A DNA stretch of 64,000 nt from Xylogone sp. PMI_703 (Eukaryota > Ascomycota > Leotiomycetes): positions 3,038,001 to 3,102,000 of the forward strand of contig JAJTUQ010000001.1 in assembly GCA_021399445.1 (NCBI GenBank), given 5' to 3'. This document shows, in pieces, positions 24,027 to 35,138 of the stretch. Within the stretch, counting starts at the first letter, position 1. The number at the start of each line of letters is the position of its first letter. A model generated the notes under the pieces. That model was given only the letters and a program-made list of their open reading frames with translations, did no database searches and was not told the origin of the DNA. The translations under genes were made by a program, and so were the position numbers.

Positions 24027-25072
24027 GCCGAGTGTTATAGTGACGAATTTCATGAACAAGATCCGCAACGTAAAACCGTCATAGCCAGTCTTATTGCTAG
24101 TTTCTTGCCGAGATTAATAGCGTTGGATTTCGAGATACAGATGGTGAACGAATTCTGGACAGAAATATTCAATTCCAGATGCTCATGCGCCGAGCAATAT
24201 AGCGCTATGGTATCAAACATAAGGGCGCAACAAAACATTTCCTATAGTTTTATATACCTTGGATGCCAAGATCTTTAGTGAAGAATTTTGATATCATGAG
24301 ATGCAACGGAATACTATACTTTATACTCATTTGCCCTGCTCTCCGCTGAGCTTCTCAGTGATAGGTTTCTAAATGTTAAAGAATTTACAGACATATTTCG
24401 ATCGCCAAGACATATAGTGAAGAGTTTTCACGGATAGAGACGCAACGAAATAGATCTACTTACAGCTGTATCTATGCCGAGCTTTATAGTGACGAATTCT
24501 TAAAATCAGATCCGCAACGAAGAGATATACTTTCTTGTTAGCATGGCCAAATACCGGCTTAGTACGCCGAGAAATATAGTGACGATTCTCTGATCTCAGA
24601 TTCGCAACGAAGGAACATGTTTTCATGCCAAACTACGTATTGCAGCGGCAACTAATCAAGCTGAGAGGAATAACAGTGTTTTCAGTTATCAAGATATGCA
24701 TCAAACTTTTGCACTCAAGTATATTTTCTTTACCTACTTATACCGAGCTTTATAGTGAAGATTTTGAAGTATCAGATTTGCAACGAAAGCTTCTTTGTCG
24801 CTGTGATTTATATTAAAAACCAGAGCCTTCACGCCGAGTGATATAGTGATATATTCCTCCGTACAGATCCGCAACGAAATTTTGGTTTTCACAACCACTC
24901 TCTTTCTCATGTGACTGACGGCTAAAGACTTACCCTTTCGTTGCGGATCTGATACTTCAAAATCTTCACTACAAAGCTCGGCGAAGCAAAGAGCCTGGCG
25001 GAGTTCTTAATCTCGTAAAGTTGAATTTCGTTGCGAGTCTCGCAGGTAGCATCCAGCGCTATATTGCTCGGC
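24027..25072. repeat. Array of thirteen 47-bp repeats with unique spacers, last two inverted
   Basis: Units on the plus strand start at 24027, 24107, 24189, 24265, 24345, 24404, 24476, 24566, 24660, 24742 and 24833. Minus-strand units lie at 24936-24982 and 25026-25072. All align without gaps over 47 nt. The left end reads GCCGAG then three variable bases then TATAGTGA; the right end reads CAGATCCGCAACGAAA; about 12-15 central bases vary. Units at 24345 and 24660 are decayed. The spacers of 12-56 bp are unrelated to each other. The unit length is not a multiple of three and each unit is not itself palindromic. I do not recognise the family. It is not a CRISPR array in the bacterial sense. Confidence 0.9.
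24742..24982. repeat. Inverted repeat formed by two near-identical array units
   Basis: Unit 24742-24788 (plus) and unit 24936-24982 (minus) differ at only about four of 47 positions and are in opposite orientation, enclosing 147 bp that includes the unit at 24833. A transcript across them could fold into a long hairpin. Confidence 0.85.
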
Positions 25073-25687
25073 ATGATATTCGTAAGACTAGATGAGGACA
25101 TTCTAGGATATATAGAGCATAATAGACTATCTTACCCTTTGTCTACCTTGGTGATGCTTAACAAAGTCTATCTTCGGAGTTGGAACGTTGATCAGGTACG
25201 GGCCGTACGGCATTAAATTGGACCGGCATAGGCCAGCCCAGGCCATAGCCGGGTCTTTTCTTTCCCCTGACCCCACCTCCGGCACAACGATCTAGGTGGG
25301 GTTCGGGTTGAGCACGGCGAGCACTGCGAACACGGCAATTCCATCGACAGCGTAAATATCATGCCTAGAAGCTAGAACATAGATCCGAGATTAGAGCTTC
25401 TGACGTTACACATATAACTTAAGTATAGATACATTATCCTTATTTCACGAGCTGAGGATTTGGCGCCTATTTCATTTGGCCTCAGACGGTTACAGTGTAT
25501 GTGTTAACCAACAGCCCTATCTATATCAGAGCAGACATCATATATGTACTCGAGCATACCAACATTTCGCCTATTAGATCGAAAGTTGCTGAATAGTTGT
25601 ATTTTCCCCATATGCCCATCGCGTCGGTATCCTTTGATTAACTAAATCCTTTAGCAAATATCGATCCCCTTTTTGTCTACGGCAGAT

Positions 25688-26701
25688 ATGGATCAAGTCA
25701 GAGACCTACACGCCTTGGGCGACGACTCCATCCAAGCTGTCATCCCAGTCACATACAAGATCTTCACACCACTCTTGTTGGCTCACAAGGCAGAGATTAA
25801 AGCTATCACGCGTAAAACTGAGCCATACGGTCCACATCCGCGACAGAAGCTCGATATCTATAAGCCCCCCAACTTCACACTTCCCGGACCAGCCCCTGGA
25901 CCAATCCTCATCTTTCTCTACGGGGGAGGCTTAGTGAGAGGAGACAAGATCCAGCCAACTGTGCCAGAGGGCCTTGTTTACGCCAATGTAGGCGCTTGGT
26001 TTGCAACTCGTGGTATCACAACAATTATTCCAGACTATCGACGGGTGAACTCTTCTTTTGGGGGAGAAGATGCAGCGTATCCTAGCGGTGGTGAAGATAT
26101 CAGTCTTGTGATGAGCTGGATAGAACGATGGCTTTCTACTGCAGGCCCTGCCGATGGTAAAGGAAAGCGTGATGTCTTTCTCATGGGTAATTCGGCTGGA
26201 GGCTTACACGTGACAACATTTTTGCTTGAGGAGCGCTGGAAGGAACAGAGGCTGAAGTATCTGGACCCCCGTGAAGGGCTGGTATTGAGAGGCGCCATAG
26301 GACTAGCACCTGCCTTCTATTTCAGCCTTAAAAAGTCCGCACGGATGGATATGCTCTCTAGGTACTATGGCTCCGACAAAGATATCGAGGACCACGCCCC
26401 TTACGGCCTCCTAACCGCGCTTGGCAAGTCAAAAACATCTCGTGCCCAGGCAGGCGTGCCACCGATGTTGGTTTTGTTGGGAGAATGGGATCCTATTGAA
26501 GAAATTGGCAAAACTTGTGAGGATTTTGTGGAACTTTGGACCAAGGTTTGGGGAGAAGGGATGGACTTTCAGATTATGGCTGGTCAGAATCATATCTCAC
26601 CGCCGCTGGCCTTGATGAGTGGAGATGAGGAGGGCGAGAAATGGGCCAAAAACCTAGTTAAATGGATTGAAGGTCACGTATCCCCTCGCAATAAGGAATG
26701 A
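25688..26701 (+). CDS. Alpha/beta-hydrolase, esterase/lipase (BD-FAE-like)
   Basis: A single exon of 337 residues from the ATG at 25688. The frame is open five codons further upstream from a TTG, which is not preferred. Fold landmarks are in order: LIFLYGGGLVRGDK (oxyanion region, with Tyr in the place of the usual His of HGGG), nucleophile elbow GNSAGG (Ser169), acid residue in LLGEWDP (Asp268), and catalytic His in GQNHISP (His302). No signal peptide is evident, so a cytosolic carboxylester hydrolase is likely; the substrate cannot be told. The segment HPRQKLDIYKPP matches the usual strand preceding the oxyanion loop in this family. It stands alone, with AT-rich intergenic DNA on both sides. 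Confidence 0.85.
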   Translation: MDQVRDLHALGDDSIQAVIPVTYKIFTPLLLAHKAEIKAITRKTEPYGPHPRQKLDIYKPPNFTLPGPAPGPILIFLYGGGLVRGDKIQPTVPEGLVYANVGAWFATRGITTIIPDYRRVNSSFGGEDAAYPSGGEDISLVMSWIERWLSTAGPADGKGKRDVFLMGNSAGGLHVTTFLLEERWKEQRLKYLDPREGLVLRGAIGLAPAFYFSLKKSARMDMLSRYYGSDKDIEDHAPYGLLTALGKSKTSRAQAGVPPMLVLLGEWDPIEEIGKTCEDFVELWTKVWGEGMDFQIMAGQNHISPPLALMSGDEEGEKWAKNLVKWIEGHVSPRNKE

Positions 26702-27131
26702 GAAATTCTACATGCTATACAACTTCATCCCTCTAAACTGTAAAGTTTTCTTCTTTCTAGTGCCATGCGGTTTACACCTCTTCGTGTGCGTATAATATAT
26801 TCTATTATTTAGATATCAGATGGTGTTCTGATATATGTAGATGGGGATCTAGAATGCGAAACGTATATTTGGAGATAATAGTGGGAGGGAAAGAATGGAC
26901 GTTGTCAGGTACTGCTCATTTTGGATTAGCTTGCTCTTGTCCCCATAAAGCCACAAACAGCCACAGCTTTGGGGTTTTGAGCCACACTAGGCTTCGATCC
27001 CGCACTACCCTGACATTGTTACATTACAGCACGTCGTTTTATCTCTCCCACCTGCAAGATCAGCTCTCTTTATTCATTCTCCACATATTAGTAACTACTA
27101 CTGCTATAAAAACAGCTACGATAACAAAATA
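26702..27131. other. Intergenic region, no gene seen
   Basis: 430 bp between the hydrolase and the USE1 start. It should contain a terminator for the first and the promoter for the second. The CT-rich stretch and A-rich leader before 27132 look like a transcription start area. A GCTTCGATCCCGC string near 26993 resembles a tRNA B box, but no cloverleaf or A box accompanies it. Confidence 0.5.
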
Positions 27132-28248
27132 ATGGCTAGACTTTCGACTTCAGGAGTTCCGCCCCCAGCATTAGATACTACATCCATAAACCTAGCTCGA
27201 ATGATTGCTCGTCTGCAAGCAATCTTGACAACACCTGATGCGACAACTGAAGCTAGGCTACGAGCATCGAGTTACGAGCGAGAACGAGTGGGTGCTGTGA
27301 GTGATCTGACATGACAGAATATTTCTATAAGATTTATCTATCTGACATGAGAGGCTTTGAATGGAAATCCAGAACCTGGAGTATGCGCGGTCGTTATTGC
27401 TGCGATTAGAGCAAGATGCGACGAACATCAAGGTCCAGTCGCGGAGACAGGAGACACAGGTGGATTTAATTCGCAAACGGGAACAGCTACAGGGATTAAC
27501 CGAGAGATTGCAAGAGCTTAATGAGGTATGCTTTGGCCTTGCGCTTTTAGCCTTTACATACTATATGATATACTGAACTATCGCCTTCATCATCCAGCTT
27601 GCCTCGTACGAATCGCATGATTTTACTAGTTCGGAAGGGGAAGATTTATTGGGCCAAGATACTCCAAATGAGACAGACGATCAGACATCTAATTCAGAGG
27701 ACGTTGATGAAACAAGTCCTTTACGAGAGACGACTCGAGAGCCGACCATTGAACCTCCTACAACTACTGCCTCTGCACCCATTCCAGAATCGACACTGCG
27801 AGCACGCAGTATCCAAACCTCTGCACCATCCGCACCCTCTTCAACTGAGGCAGGAAGGACTACCTCTACGCAGCTCTTCCCTACTCAGACAACAGCAACT
27901 ACGTCATCCACCCTCTCTACTGCTACAAAAGAATCACTCCTTACACACAACCGTCACGAGCAAGAAGCGTTAACGTCATCAATGCTTTCGATGGCGCAGG
28001 CGCTAAAATCATCGTCGAAGGCATTCTCCGACTCGCTGGACGCGGAGAAATCCATTCTGGACCGTACAACGGACGGTCTGGAGAAGAACAAGAGCGGCCT
28101 TGATGCTGCGCAGAAGAAAATGGGCGTGTTGAGAAAAATGAGTGAAGGTAGGAGCTGGTGGGGGCGGATGATGATGTATGCTTGGATTTTTGGGCTTTGG
28201 GTCGTCGCTCTGGTTATTGTTTTCGTGTTACCAAAACTGAGGTTTTAA
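27132..28248 (+). CDS. USE1: ER SNARE protein Use1
   Basis: Three exons, 27132-27296, 27373-27525 and 27598-28248, all joined in phase 0, giving 322 residues. An N-terminal helical part (LARMIARLQAILTTP, LEYARSLLLRLEQDA, a coiled coil around 60-100) is followed by an acidic then Ser/Thr/Pro-rich linker. A SNARE-like heptad region follows (SMLSMAQALKSSSKAFSDSL to LEKNKSGLDAAQKKMGVLRK), and the protein ends with a C-terminal tail anchor (MMMYAWIFGLWVVALVIVFV). This is the layout of Use1, the Q-SNARE used for Golgi-to-ER retrograde COPI vesicle fusion together with Ufe1, Sec20 and Sec22. The identification rests on architecture and segment similarity; another tail-anchored SNARE is possible but less likely. 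Confidence 0.85.
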
Positions 28249-29412
28249 GAGGGAAGATTCATAGTTCCGTTCTATACTGCTTTATTTCCACTAATTTTCA
28301 ACTTACATTTCGCGGGGTAGGGAGCTGGATGAAAGGAGGAAGAGTGTGGGAGGTGTATTCTTAAGGTTAGGGCCATACTGAAAAGCATGGCTTGTGTTAC
28401 GTTTTTACGACCTTTGACGATCATATTAGATACCATGTATATCTCCGTTTTCGCGGATTCTATTCAAACGAAGCAAACCGGAGAAAATAGTTGGGCGGAC
28501 GCTGAGACGGCATCTGTGGAAGAATATGTTAGACATAGATATCTATGTTAGACATATCAGCGGAGAAATCACTTGGATCTATTTACTCGACCCACTCCAT
28601 TAGAGGGCTTTTGGATGGACGAATCTGAACGAAATCAATACCGTCTTTTGGACTGTTATTATTAAGACTCCTATTTTATAAATTCCGAACTAATGCACAA
28701 TAATCACATCACACTAAAGTTGGCACATATCGAGATTTAGATAGTATGTCCTTCTTCTAATTTAAACTATATACACTGTCATTGCTCGCTCTACTATGTA
28801 AAGAATTTTGCTGCAAGCGCGATTCTCTTGAACCAAAACTATTCCAAAATAATATCATTGTCAAACAAAACACAAAGCAAAACATAATACAAAGAATCAA
28901 AAAAGCAGAAAACAAATATTTGCGCAGTCGTGACAATCATCAGTCATAAAATCATCAATCCAATCAAATGAGAGAACGCTCCGTTCCTCTCAGTCTTCTG
29001 TATCTTCCTCAAGGGAGCTGCATCTTTATACGTGCCTCAAATCTTTAGGCATATAGCCAAGATTCGTGACATATTGCATGTAAGATGATCTGCAATCGAT
29101 CTCCAAGTAGCTCCATCCACGGGCGGGTGGGCTCAAATATTTATCTCCAGGGTAGTCTGATCTAGTCTATTCTGGCTGGCTACAGTATCCGCGGCATCCT
29201 CAGTAACTCTCCAGATCAAATCCTGGGTTGCTCATTATCCTTTCCATGGCCCAGTTATTGGTTCATCATGGTTGATAGCAAGCCTGCTGGAATTGTATGT
29301 TCCAGTAGAAGGGTGTAAACCTCAGTTTTATCTAAAGAGATCAGTTAGTCAAATTGCTAAGTAAATAGTCGGAGTGCCCGTACTCACTGTAACTATCTGC
29401 TTCTGAAAGCGT
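28249..29412. other. Intergenic region between convergent genes
   Basis: 1.16 kb of AT-rich DNA between the stops of USE1 (+) and the zinc-finger gene (-). No gene is supported. A-rich and CAAA-rich stretches lie near 28860-28920. Confidence 0.5.
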
Positions 29413-31267
29413 TCATCCAGAGTGGTCACTGAAGCGTCGAGGAGAAGAAGATCCATGGATGCGCTGCGTTGTCTGTGCCATCAACTTGATGCATTCAGTG
29501 GCATCGCGAAGAAATTGCATGTTGCTAGCATTCTTCGGGTCATGAAGTTGCTTCACTGTTTCCAGGAGCCTTTGCTCAGTCTGGCGGTAACGGTCAATCA
29601 AATTTGACTCCGGCGATGAAGCAGGGCGCGGTTGCACACGTGGTGACACTTGCCTCGGTGCCTGAACCTTCTTCACCTGCCCTGCTTTATGGATCCTGGC
29701 ATCGCCAGTCTCCGTCTTCCTCTTCCTGGACCCTTTGTGAATTCCGCCAGGTGAGAGGGACTTGGACTCGGGATCACTTCGGGAAGAAGTTCCTGGGTCG
29801 TTATGGACACGCTTCATGTGATCACGTAGATTCCAATGGCGGGGAAAGCCATTTCCTGGTTGGCCACGCTCGCAGCCTTCGTATGTGCACAGATATGGCT
29901 TGTCACCATGGCCATGCATAGCGTGGGCCTCACGTTCGTGGCGGAGTAGACAAGCAGTAGAAGAGAAGCTCAGGTTCTCGCATGTGGCCATCTTGCACCG
30001 ATATGGTTTCAGGTGGGAATCAACGTATTTGCTGTTACACCATATTGTTAGCTTTGCCAAACAAGACGTTGCAGAAGAGGGTAAGATGCCATACTCATAA
30101 TTGCACTTGAGTTTTTCCGGTCGATGCTGGCAGGAAGCATCGCCTTCCCAAGGGCAGTGGTACAATCCGTCAGGCCCGGCCGCAGCATTATGATAAAGGG
30201 GATGATCCCGAGCAGAGTTATCGATCTCACCGCTGGTACGGCGGATTACCTGGACTGGTTCCTCATGGATATCAATATCACCAGTGACTTTGGAATGTCG
30301 CGCTCCCATTGATTTCCTGGAGGATTTGGAGCTGTCGGCATCATATGAATGCAGGTCCAAAATTTCTGGCAGTTCCTGAGCATATCTTGGTGATTTACCT
30401 TCAAGAACAGGGGAGTAATCTATTGGGCTGTTTGTCGCCTGTGTCAATTGTGGAACCATAGACCAGTCTTCAAGTGCTGGTGACGATTTCCGGGATTCCA
30501 TAAAGGTTTGGCTGTCCCATGTAATTGGAGCATCGTTGGCTTGAGGGTTGTAAATCACAGAGTCACGCATGATTGCATTTGGATCAGCTAATGATCCATG
30601 ACCATTTTCCAAGGAAGTAGTGAAGGTGATGTCCTCTGGGCTTGTTTGATACAAACTGTATGATTGCTCTTCAGTCAATAGACCATCAGCAGTCGCATTT
30701 GACATGCTGATAGCAGAATCTGCATAGAGTGTAAAATCTCCGGACAATTCATCTCCATTTTGGTATGAATAGTTATCCATAGCCTGGTATTCCATTGTTT
30801 GGGTAGCTGGGTAGAAAGCAGAGCTAGCAGGGCTGTGGGACCTGCCAGTTATATCTGAGCTCGCAGATGTCATCCGGAATGACATCTGTGAAATGTTTGG
30901 ATACATGTTAGATCTTGTGTGATCATAGTAGTTAGTAGATCTCTGGGACATGGCTCCGATGGAATCCTGGGAATTGAAACGTGACATGGACACGGACTCA
31001 GAAGGTGTTGCAGGTGAATCAGTAAAGATATTGGACTCTCGCCGAGGATTCCGCCCGGGTCGGGCCATCTGGGCTAGAGCTAATGGTGTGAAGTTTTCAA
31101 AGCCATTAGGTTTATGGGATTGAAGTGTGCTGTCCTGTTGCAAGTACTGGTCACTTGTAGCATCCCAGGAAGATCCACTGTAATGACCCTGGCTAGGTTC
31201 TGTTTGAGAAAAGGAAATTCCAGCAATTCCAGGAACAAATGCATCTCCATTGGTAATGTCAAAGGTG
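29413..31267 (-). CDS. C2H2-type zinc-finger transcription factor (5' end unresolved)
   Basis: Two exons are clear: 31267-30095 and 30031-29413, joined by a 63-nt intron with donor GTATGG, branch site GCTAAC and acceptor ACAG. Together they encode about 597 residues. The upstream border at 31267 has an acceptor (TACTAAC...TGTACAG), so at least one more 5' exon must carry the start codon; I could not place it. The first 300 residues are Ser/Thr/Gln-rich, as in fungal activation regions. The finger region follows: CPWEGDASCQHRPEKLKC, HLKPYRC...CENLSFSSTACLLRHEREAH and YLCTYEGC...FPRHWNLRDHMKRVH, giving at least two C2H2 fingers with a preceding Cys-rich motif. A basic stretch, KGSRKRKTETG, may be a nuclear signal. 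The target genes are unknown. Confidence 0.82.
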
Positions 31268-34200
31268 CTGTACAGTCAAGGGTTAGTATGCGAAACATCT
31301 ACTAAATGCAAATATAAAACCAAGAATTGAACAAAAAAATGCAGTGAGGCAATATCCATCCGAGCGACCTAAGACATCAAGTCAGTAACCCAGAACAATG
31401 ATACAGCGTAGGTGAATTGACAGACCAGAGAGGAACGTCCATGAGGTAGAATGTAGGTCCATCCAGGTAGGTAATGCAAGTAATAATCGGCCAGGTAAGC
31501 GGAAAAGAGAGCAAAAGGAGCGAGCCAAATGAGACACCATATTGTGGTGTAAAGACATATCCAGATAAGGGATTGGGGGTCTGTGGGTGGCAAGTTCATA
31601 GTGCAAGTGACATGGGAACTTCATTCTGCAAGAAGAGGAATCACGAAATAGTTAGTTTGCACTCAAGGCAATTAGGGGATAGTATGCATGACTTGTAGTC
31701 GGCTGACTAGGTGTACGTACTCAACGGCATAATTGATGCCTTGCTTTTAAGATCCAATGCCGGTTGGCATATAGCAGGGAGTGCAAGGGGTCTCAAGAGT
31801 TGATTGAGAATGAACTGCATCCAGGTCCCTTTGATATCATCCACTGTAGGTATCCTTGGTCCATATACATGTGTTGCAATCCTAGGAGTTGTGGTTCCTT
31901 CTCCAGTTGCGGCTGCAGTACAACTTGAATTAAAGTTGTTCAATGGTCTTTGTCACTCAGACACCATCAGTCTATGTCGGCACAGGAAGGGCACGTGTCC
32001 AGACGGTCCGTTAAAAGTTGATGTCGAAACCCCTGATATTCCAGCACGGCGTGCTCAACCAGAGGGATCCTAAGCCATTGAGGTATGCCGATTCAACAAG
32101 ACGATACTCGGATTCACAAATAAGAAAACTAGGTCCAAGAATATCCAGGAAATGCGAGAACCAGGCAAAACGGAACAGGACGGAAACCGATGACTGGCCC
32201 ATAGGACTTACCATATGCCATACGGCTGGTAGATTTCAATTTCTTTTTGTTCGACATATCAACGGATGTGACAGTCACCTGCCACGGCTCGTGGTCAAAA
32301 AACCCCTAAAACGCGGTCCAGGCGCCGCGGAAGCTGCCTATGGTATACTCCGGGAAACAGTCTGGATTCTGTGGACTCCATGGAAGCTGGTGTGGATTGC
32401 TCTAGCATGTGAAAGAAAAGCATACATGATTTATCGCGCAACATTATCTCGCAACAGCCTCAAAGCAAGAAAAGAAAAAACAAAAGTACCTCGGAGCCTT
32501 TGTCCTGGAGAGAGTTTGTGGTTCGAATGCCTCCATGGTATCCGGTTGATGGGATTGGACAAAAATCATCTGGATTCCTGTACAAAAAGGAAGAAACAAC
32601 GGCGGCGATATATATGCAAATACTTGAGCAAGTGGTTTGGGGGAGGAGCAGGTGAAGGGTGTTTTGAGTGGAGGAAGTTTTCCTAGCAGTGATGATCTAC
32701 GAGCATTGGTTGGATAAAATATAAATATGCTTATGCTTATGTCGAAAGGCTTGCATAAGTTGTATTGAATGTATTGTGGAAGGAGGTTGTATGGAGAGTA
32801 AAGATGAAAAGAAAAAGAAGTCGCAGAGTGGGGATCAGCGCATCTTATGAAGGCGTCAGGTCAGCTAGGACGGACGATGCGCTGGCAGTACTATCGGCGC
32901 ATTAGCCAAGTTATGGACGTCAGTGCAATTGCGGGCATCTGCAGTGCGAGCATCCGGGAATTTGGTTGGAGCAAAGGGAGAAGGACACTGCATTAGATGT
33001 GACGGAAATCCTTCGAGGTGCAGCGAGGTTGCGAATCATGGTTTGGCACCAGGGTACGTGGAGCACCAGAGACTGGATATCAACATTCGACCGACCGGGC
33101 GACCCTTTGTGCGAATGCTGGCAAAGCAGACAACCGCCCGCACGAGGCGCAAATTCTGCACGATGATTGCAGAAAAGCGTGGGCGCAGCTGACAATAGCG
33201 CAGCAATCTGGCGGATCCAAGGAAGCGTGCTGATCCAAGCAATTCCAATTCTGAGACGCGGGCATCCTGGGCGACCGAGCTTGGAGGGAAAATTTGCTGC
33301 CGTTTTCTTGCTCCCTCGCTCCCGTATGGACGATCCGCGCCTGGCGGGCCGAGCCAAAGCGCTCCCAGCGGCTCGTCACACAAAGGGACTTGCCACAGCC
33401 TCGTGCTTTTTTTTGCCTGTGTAGGATGATAGATACGAGTCGTGACTTAGGACTTGAGGCAAATTCTGTCCCTGAGTTCCTGAAGATCTCAGGGGACTCC
33501 ATCATTGCTCGAGTCCACGGAAAGAGGGATCGTCATCATGGAAATTGCGACGAGCTCTGCTCTCACGGCTCCCTCCATGCGTGCCCCTCCTCTGTCCGAA
33601 TACTGCACACAGCTTGGCGCAATCATTCGACTCGCATTGTCTTCCGACTGCCACGTATGTAACCTCCAGTGTGAGCGAGATCGTGATCTATTGGTTGACG
33701 TCCTGCGGGTTGGATGAAGGCCATCACCCTGCGACCGGAGAGTATTTAGCTTCTGGATGACTTGCTTAGACATCACCATCAGCCTCTCACCAATCCGTGA
33801 GCTTGGGACACCTACCAAATTACGAGAATATATGCACTTCGTCCTCGTACGCATTGTGAGGCCGAATCAGATGTGGTGCAGCTATCTGTGACCGCCTCAA
33901 CTCAAGTCTCACGTCTGCCTAATGCACTGCAGGCGCAGGAAAAGCTATTCGAAGATTAGTGAGAAATTGCACAGTGGAATCGTGCATTGCAGGACTAAAG
34001 CAACAAATCAATACCGAAGGCTTGAAATTCGTCTTTAGTTGCAGACGCATATATGTTATGTGTGATCAATGCGAGGCTTAATTGCGGGTATGATTCGGTT
34101 GTGGAAAGTGATAATGACGACACCTGAGGCTCAGTGCGGTTGGAGGGGAAGTTGCACCACTTTTTGTGGGGAGCACAGTTTGAATCCCTTCAGAAATCAC

Positions 34201-35138
34201 CGCCCTAGCAATACTAACCGCCCGGTCTATGTGAATTTTTTCGTGTCAGCTGGTAATTTATCACATCTCTTCGCTGTACGTTGATACAGATTCGAGATAT
34301 CCAACTCAGTATGTGTAATCACGATGGGCCACTTCCGTGGCTATGTTCTGCGGACCCGTATGACCAGAGGCCGCACGAACAAGTTGCATGCAGCCGTCAT
34401 TTTCGTGATTGTGCTCTACATCCTTTTGCAACTTGAGACGTGTTTGCTATTTGATGGTGGGTCAGAAAATGGGCACAACGATGCATCTCGAGTGAACGAC
34501 GACAGCATGTGATATATTCGATCTTTTGCCAACTCAAGAGTTCGTTTAGAGCTCTAAATTTGATGTAACGTCTGAAATGCTGTCTACCATTATATTTCCC
34601 GGAGTAACGAATACACTGGCTGGATTTGATGTTGTTATATTGGCTGGATGGTAATAGACCGCCCCAGACCAAAAAAGGAGTAATGTAGTTCTCTAAGCAT
34701 CTTTACAATATTGTTGGATTGATAGTCCTCAATGATGCTCCACCGGATCTATCTGACGAAATTTTCTATCGAAATTATATCTTTGATTACGAGTATCAGG
34801 GAGCCATTGTTATTCAACCTTCCATAAAGCGTAGATCTTGGTAGGAACGGAATATTAGCGGCTATCTAGAAAAGTCCATGAACACAGCCAAGTTAGAGAA
34901 TGGTCATAGAGCAATATCATGGAATGTAGACGGCACATGAAGAAGTCATGATGGAATTCTTCAGCCTCGAGTAGCATGCAGCAAAGCTACCCCTCGTTTG
35001 TGGAGCTTTGTAGTGTGCAGTTGAAGCGGGGTGGCTCTACACGTGACTCACAATCAGCTTATCGTTGGGAGCAAACAAGGCAAACTTTGTGCCCCTCCTT
35101 CGAAGTTTTTGTAAGGATTAATCACAATCAAAACTTCA
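31268..35138. other. Long intergenic region upstream of the zinc-finger gene
   Basis: 3.9 kb in which the only gene evidence is the missing 5' exon or leader of the zinc-finger factor (probably within 31268-31700, where further splice-like signals occur on the minus strand, for example CTGACTTGATGTCTTAG). A plus-strand ATG frame at 32021-32686 (221 residues, rich in Lys, Arg, Trp and Cys, no known domain) is longer than expected by chance but unsupported. The section 32850-33900 is more GC-rich with overlapping chance ORFs. Confidence 0.5.

Larger units (their letters stand above)
23812..25687. other. Intergenic region containing the 47-bp repeat array
   Basis: The repeat array at 24027-25072 occupies the centre. 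The flanks, 23812-24026 and 25073-25687, are AT-rich with no supportable gene. Short open frames here run through the repeats and are not credible as coding because unit plus spacer lengths do not keep a frame. Confidence 0.7.

Noticed and set aside
23940..24278. 112-codon ORF through the repeat array
   Set aside because: Its sequence is the 47-bp repeats and spacers read in one frame; unit length is not a multiple of three and the frame is not kept.
24027..25072. True CRISPR array
   Set aside because: The genome is fungal, no cas genes are present, units vary in their middle and two are inverted, and spacer lengths vary from 12 to 56 bp.
24027..25072. Box C/D snoRNA cluster
   Set aside because: GTGACGA resembles box C in some units and CTGA appears in some, but the positions are inconsistent and there is no terminal stem or guide-length spacing.
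26985..27010. Possible tRNA B box (GCTTCGATCCCGC)
   Set aside because: No A box at the right distance and no cloverleaf could be drawn.
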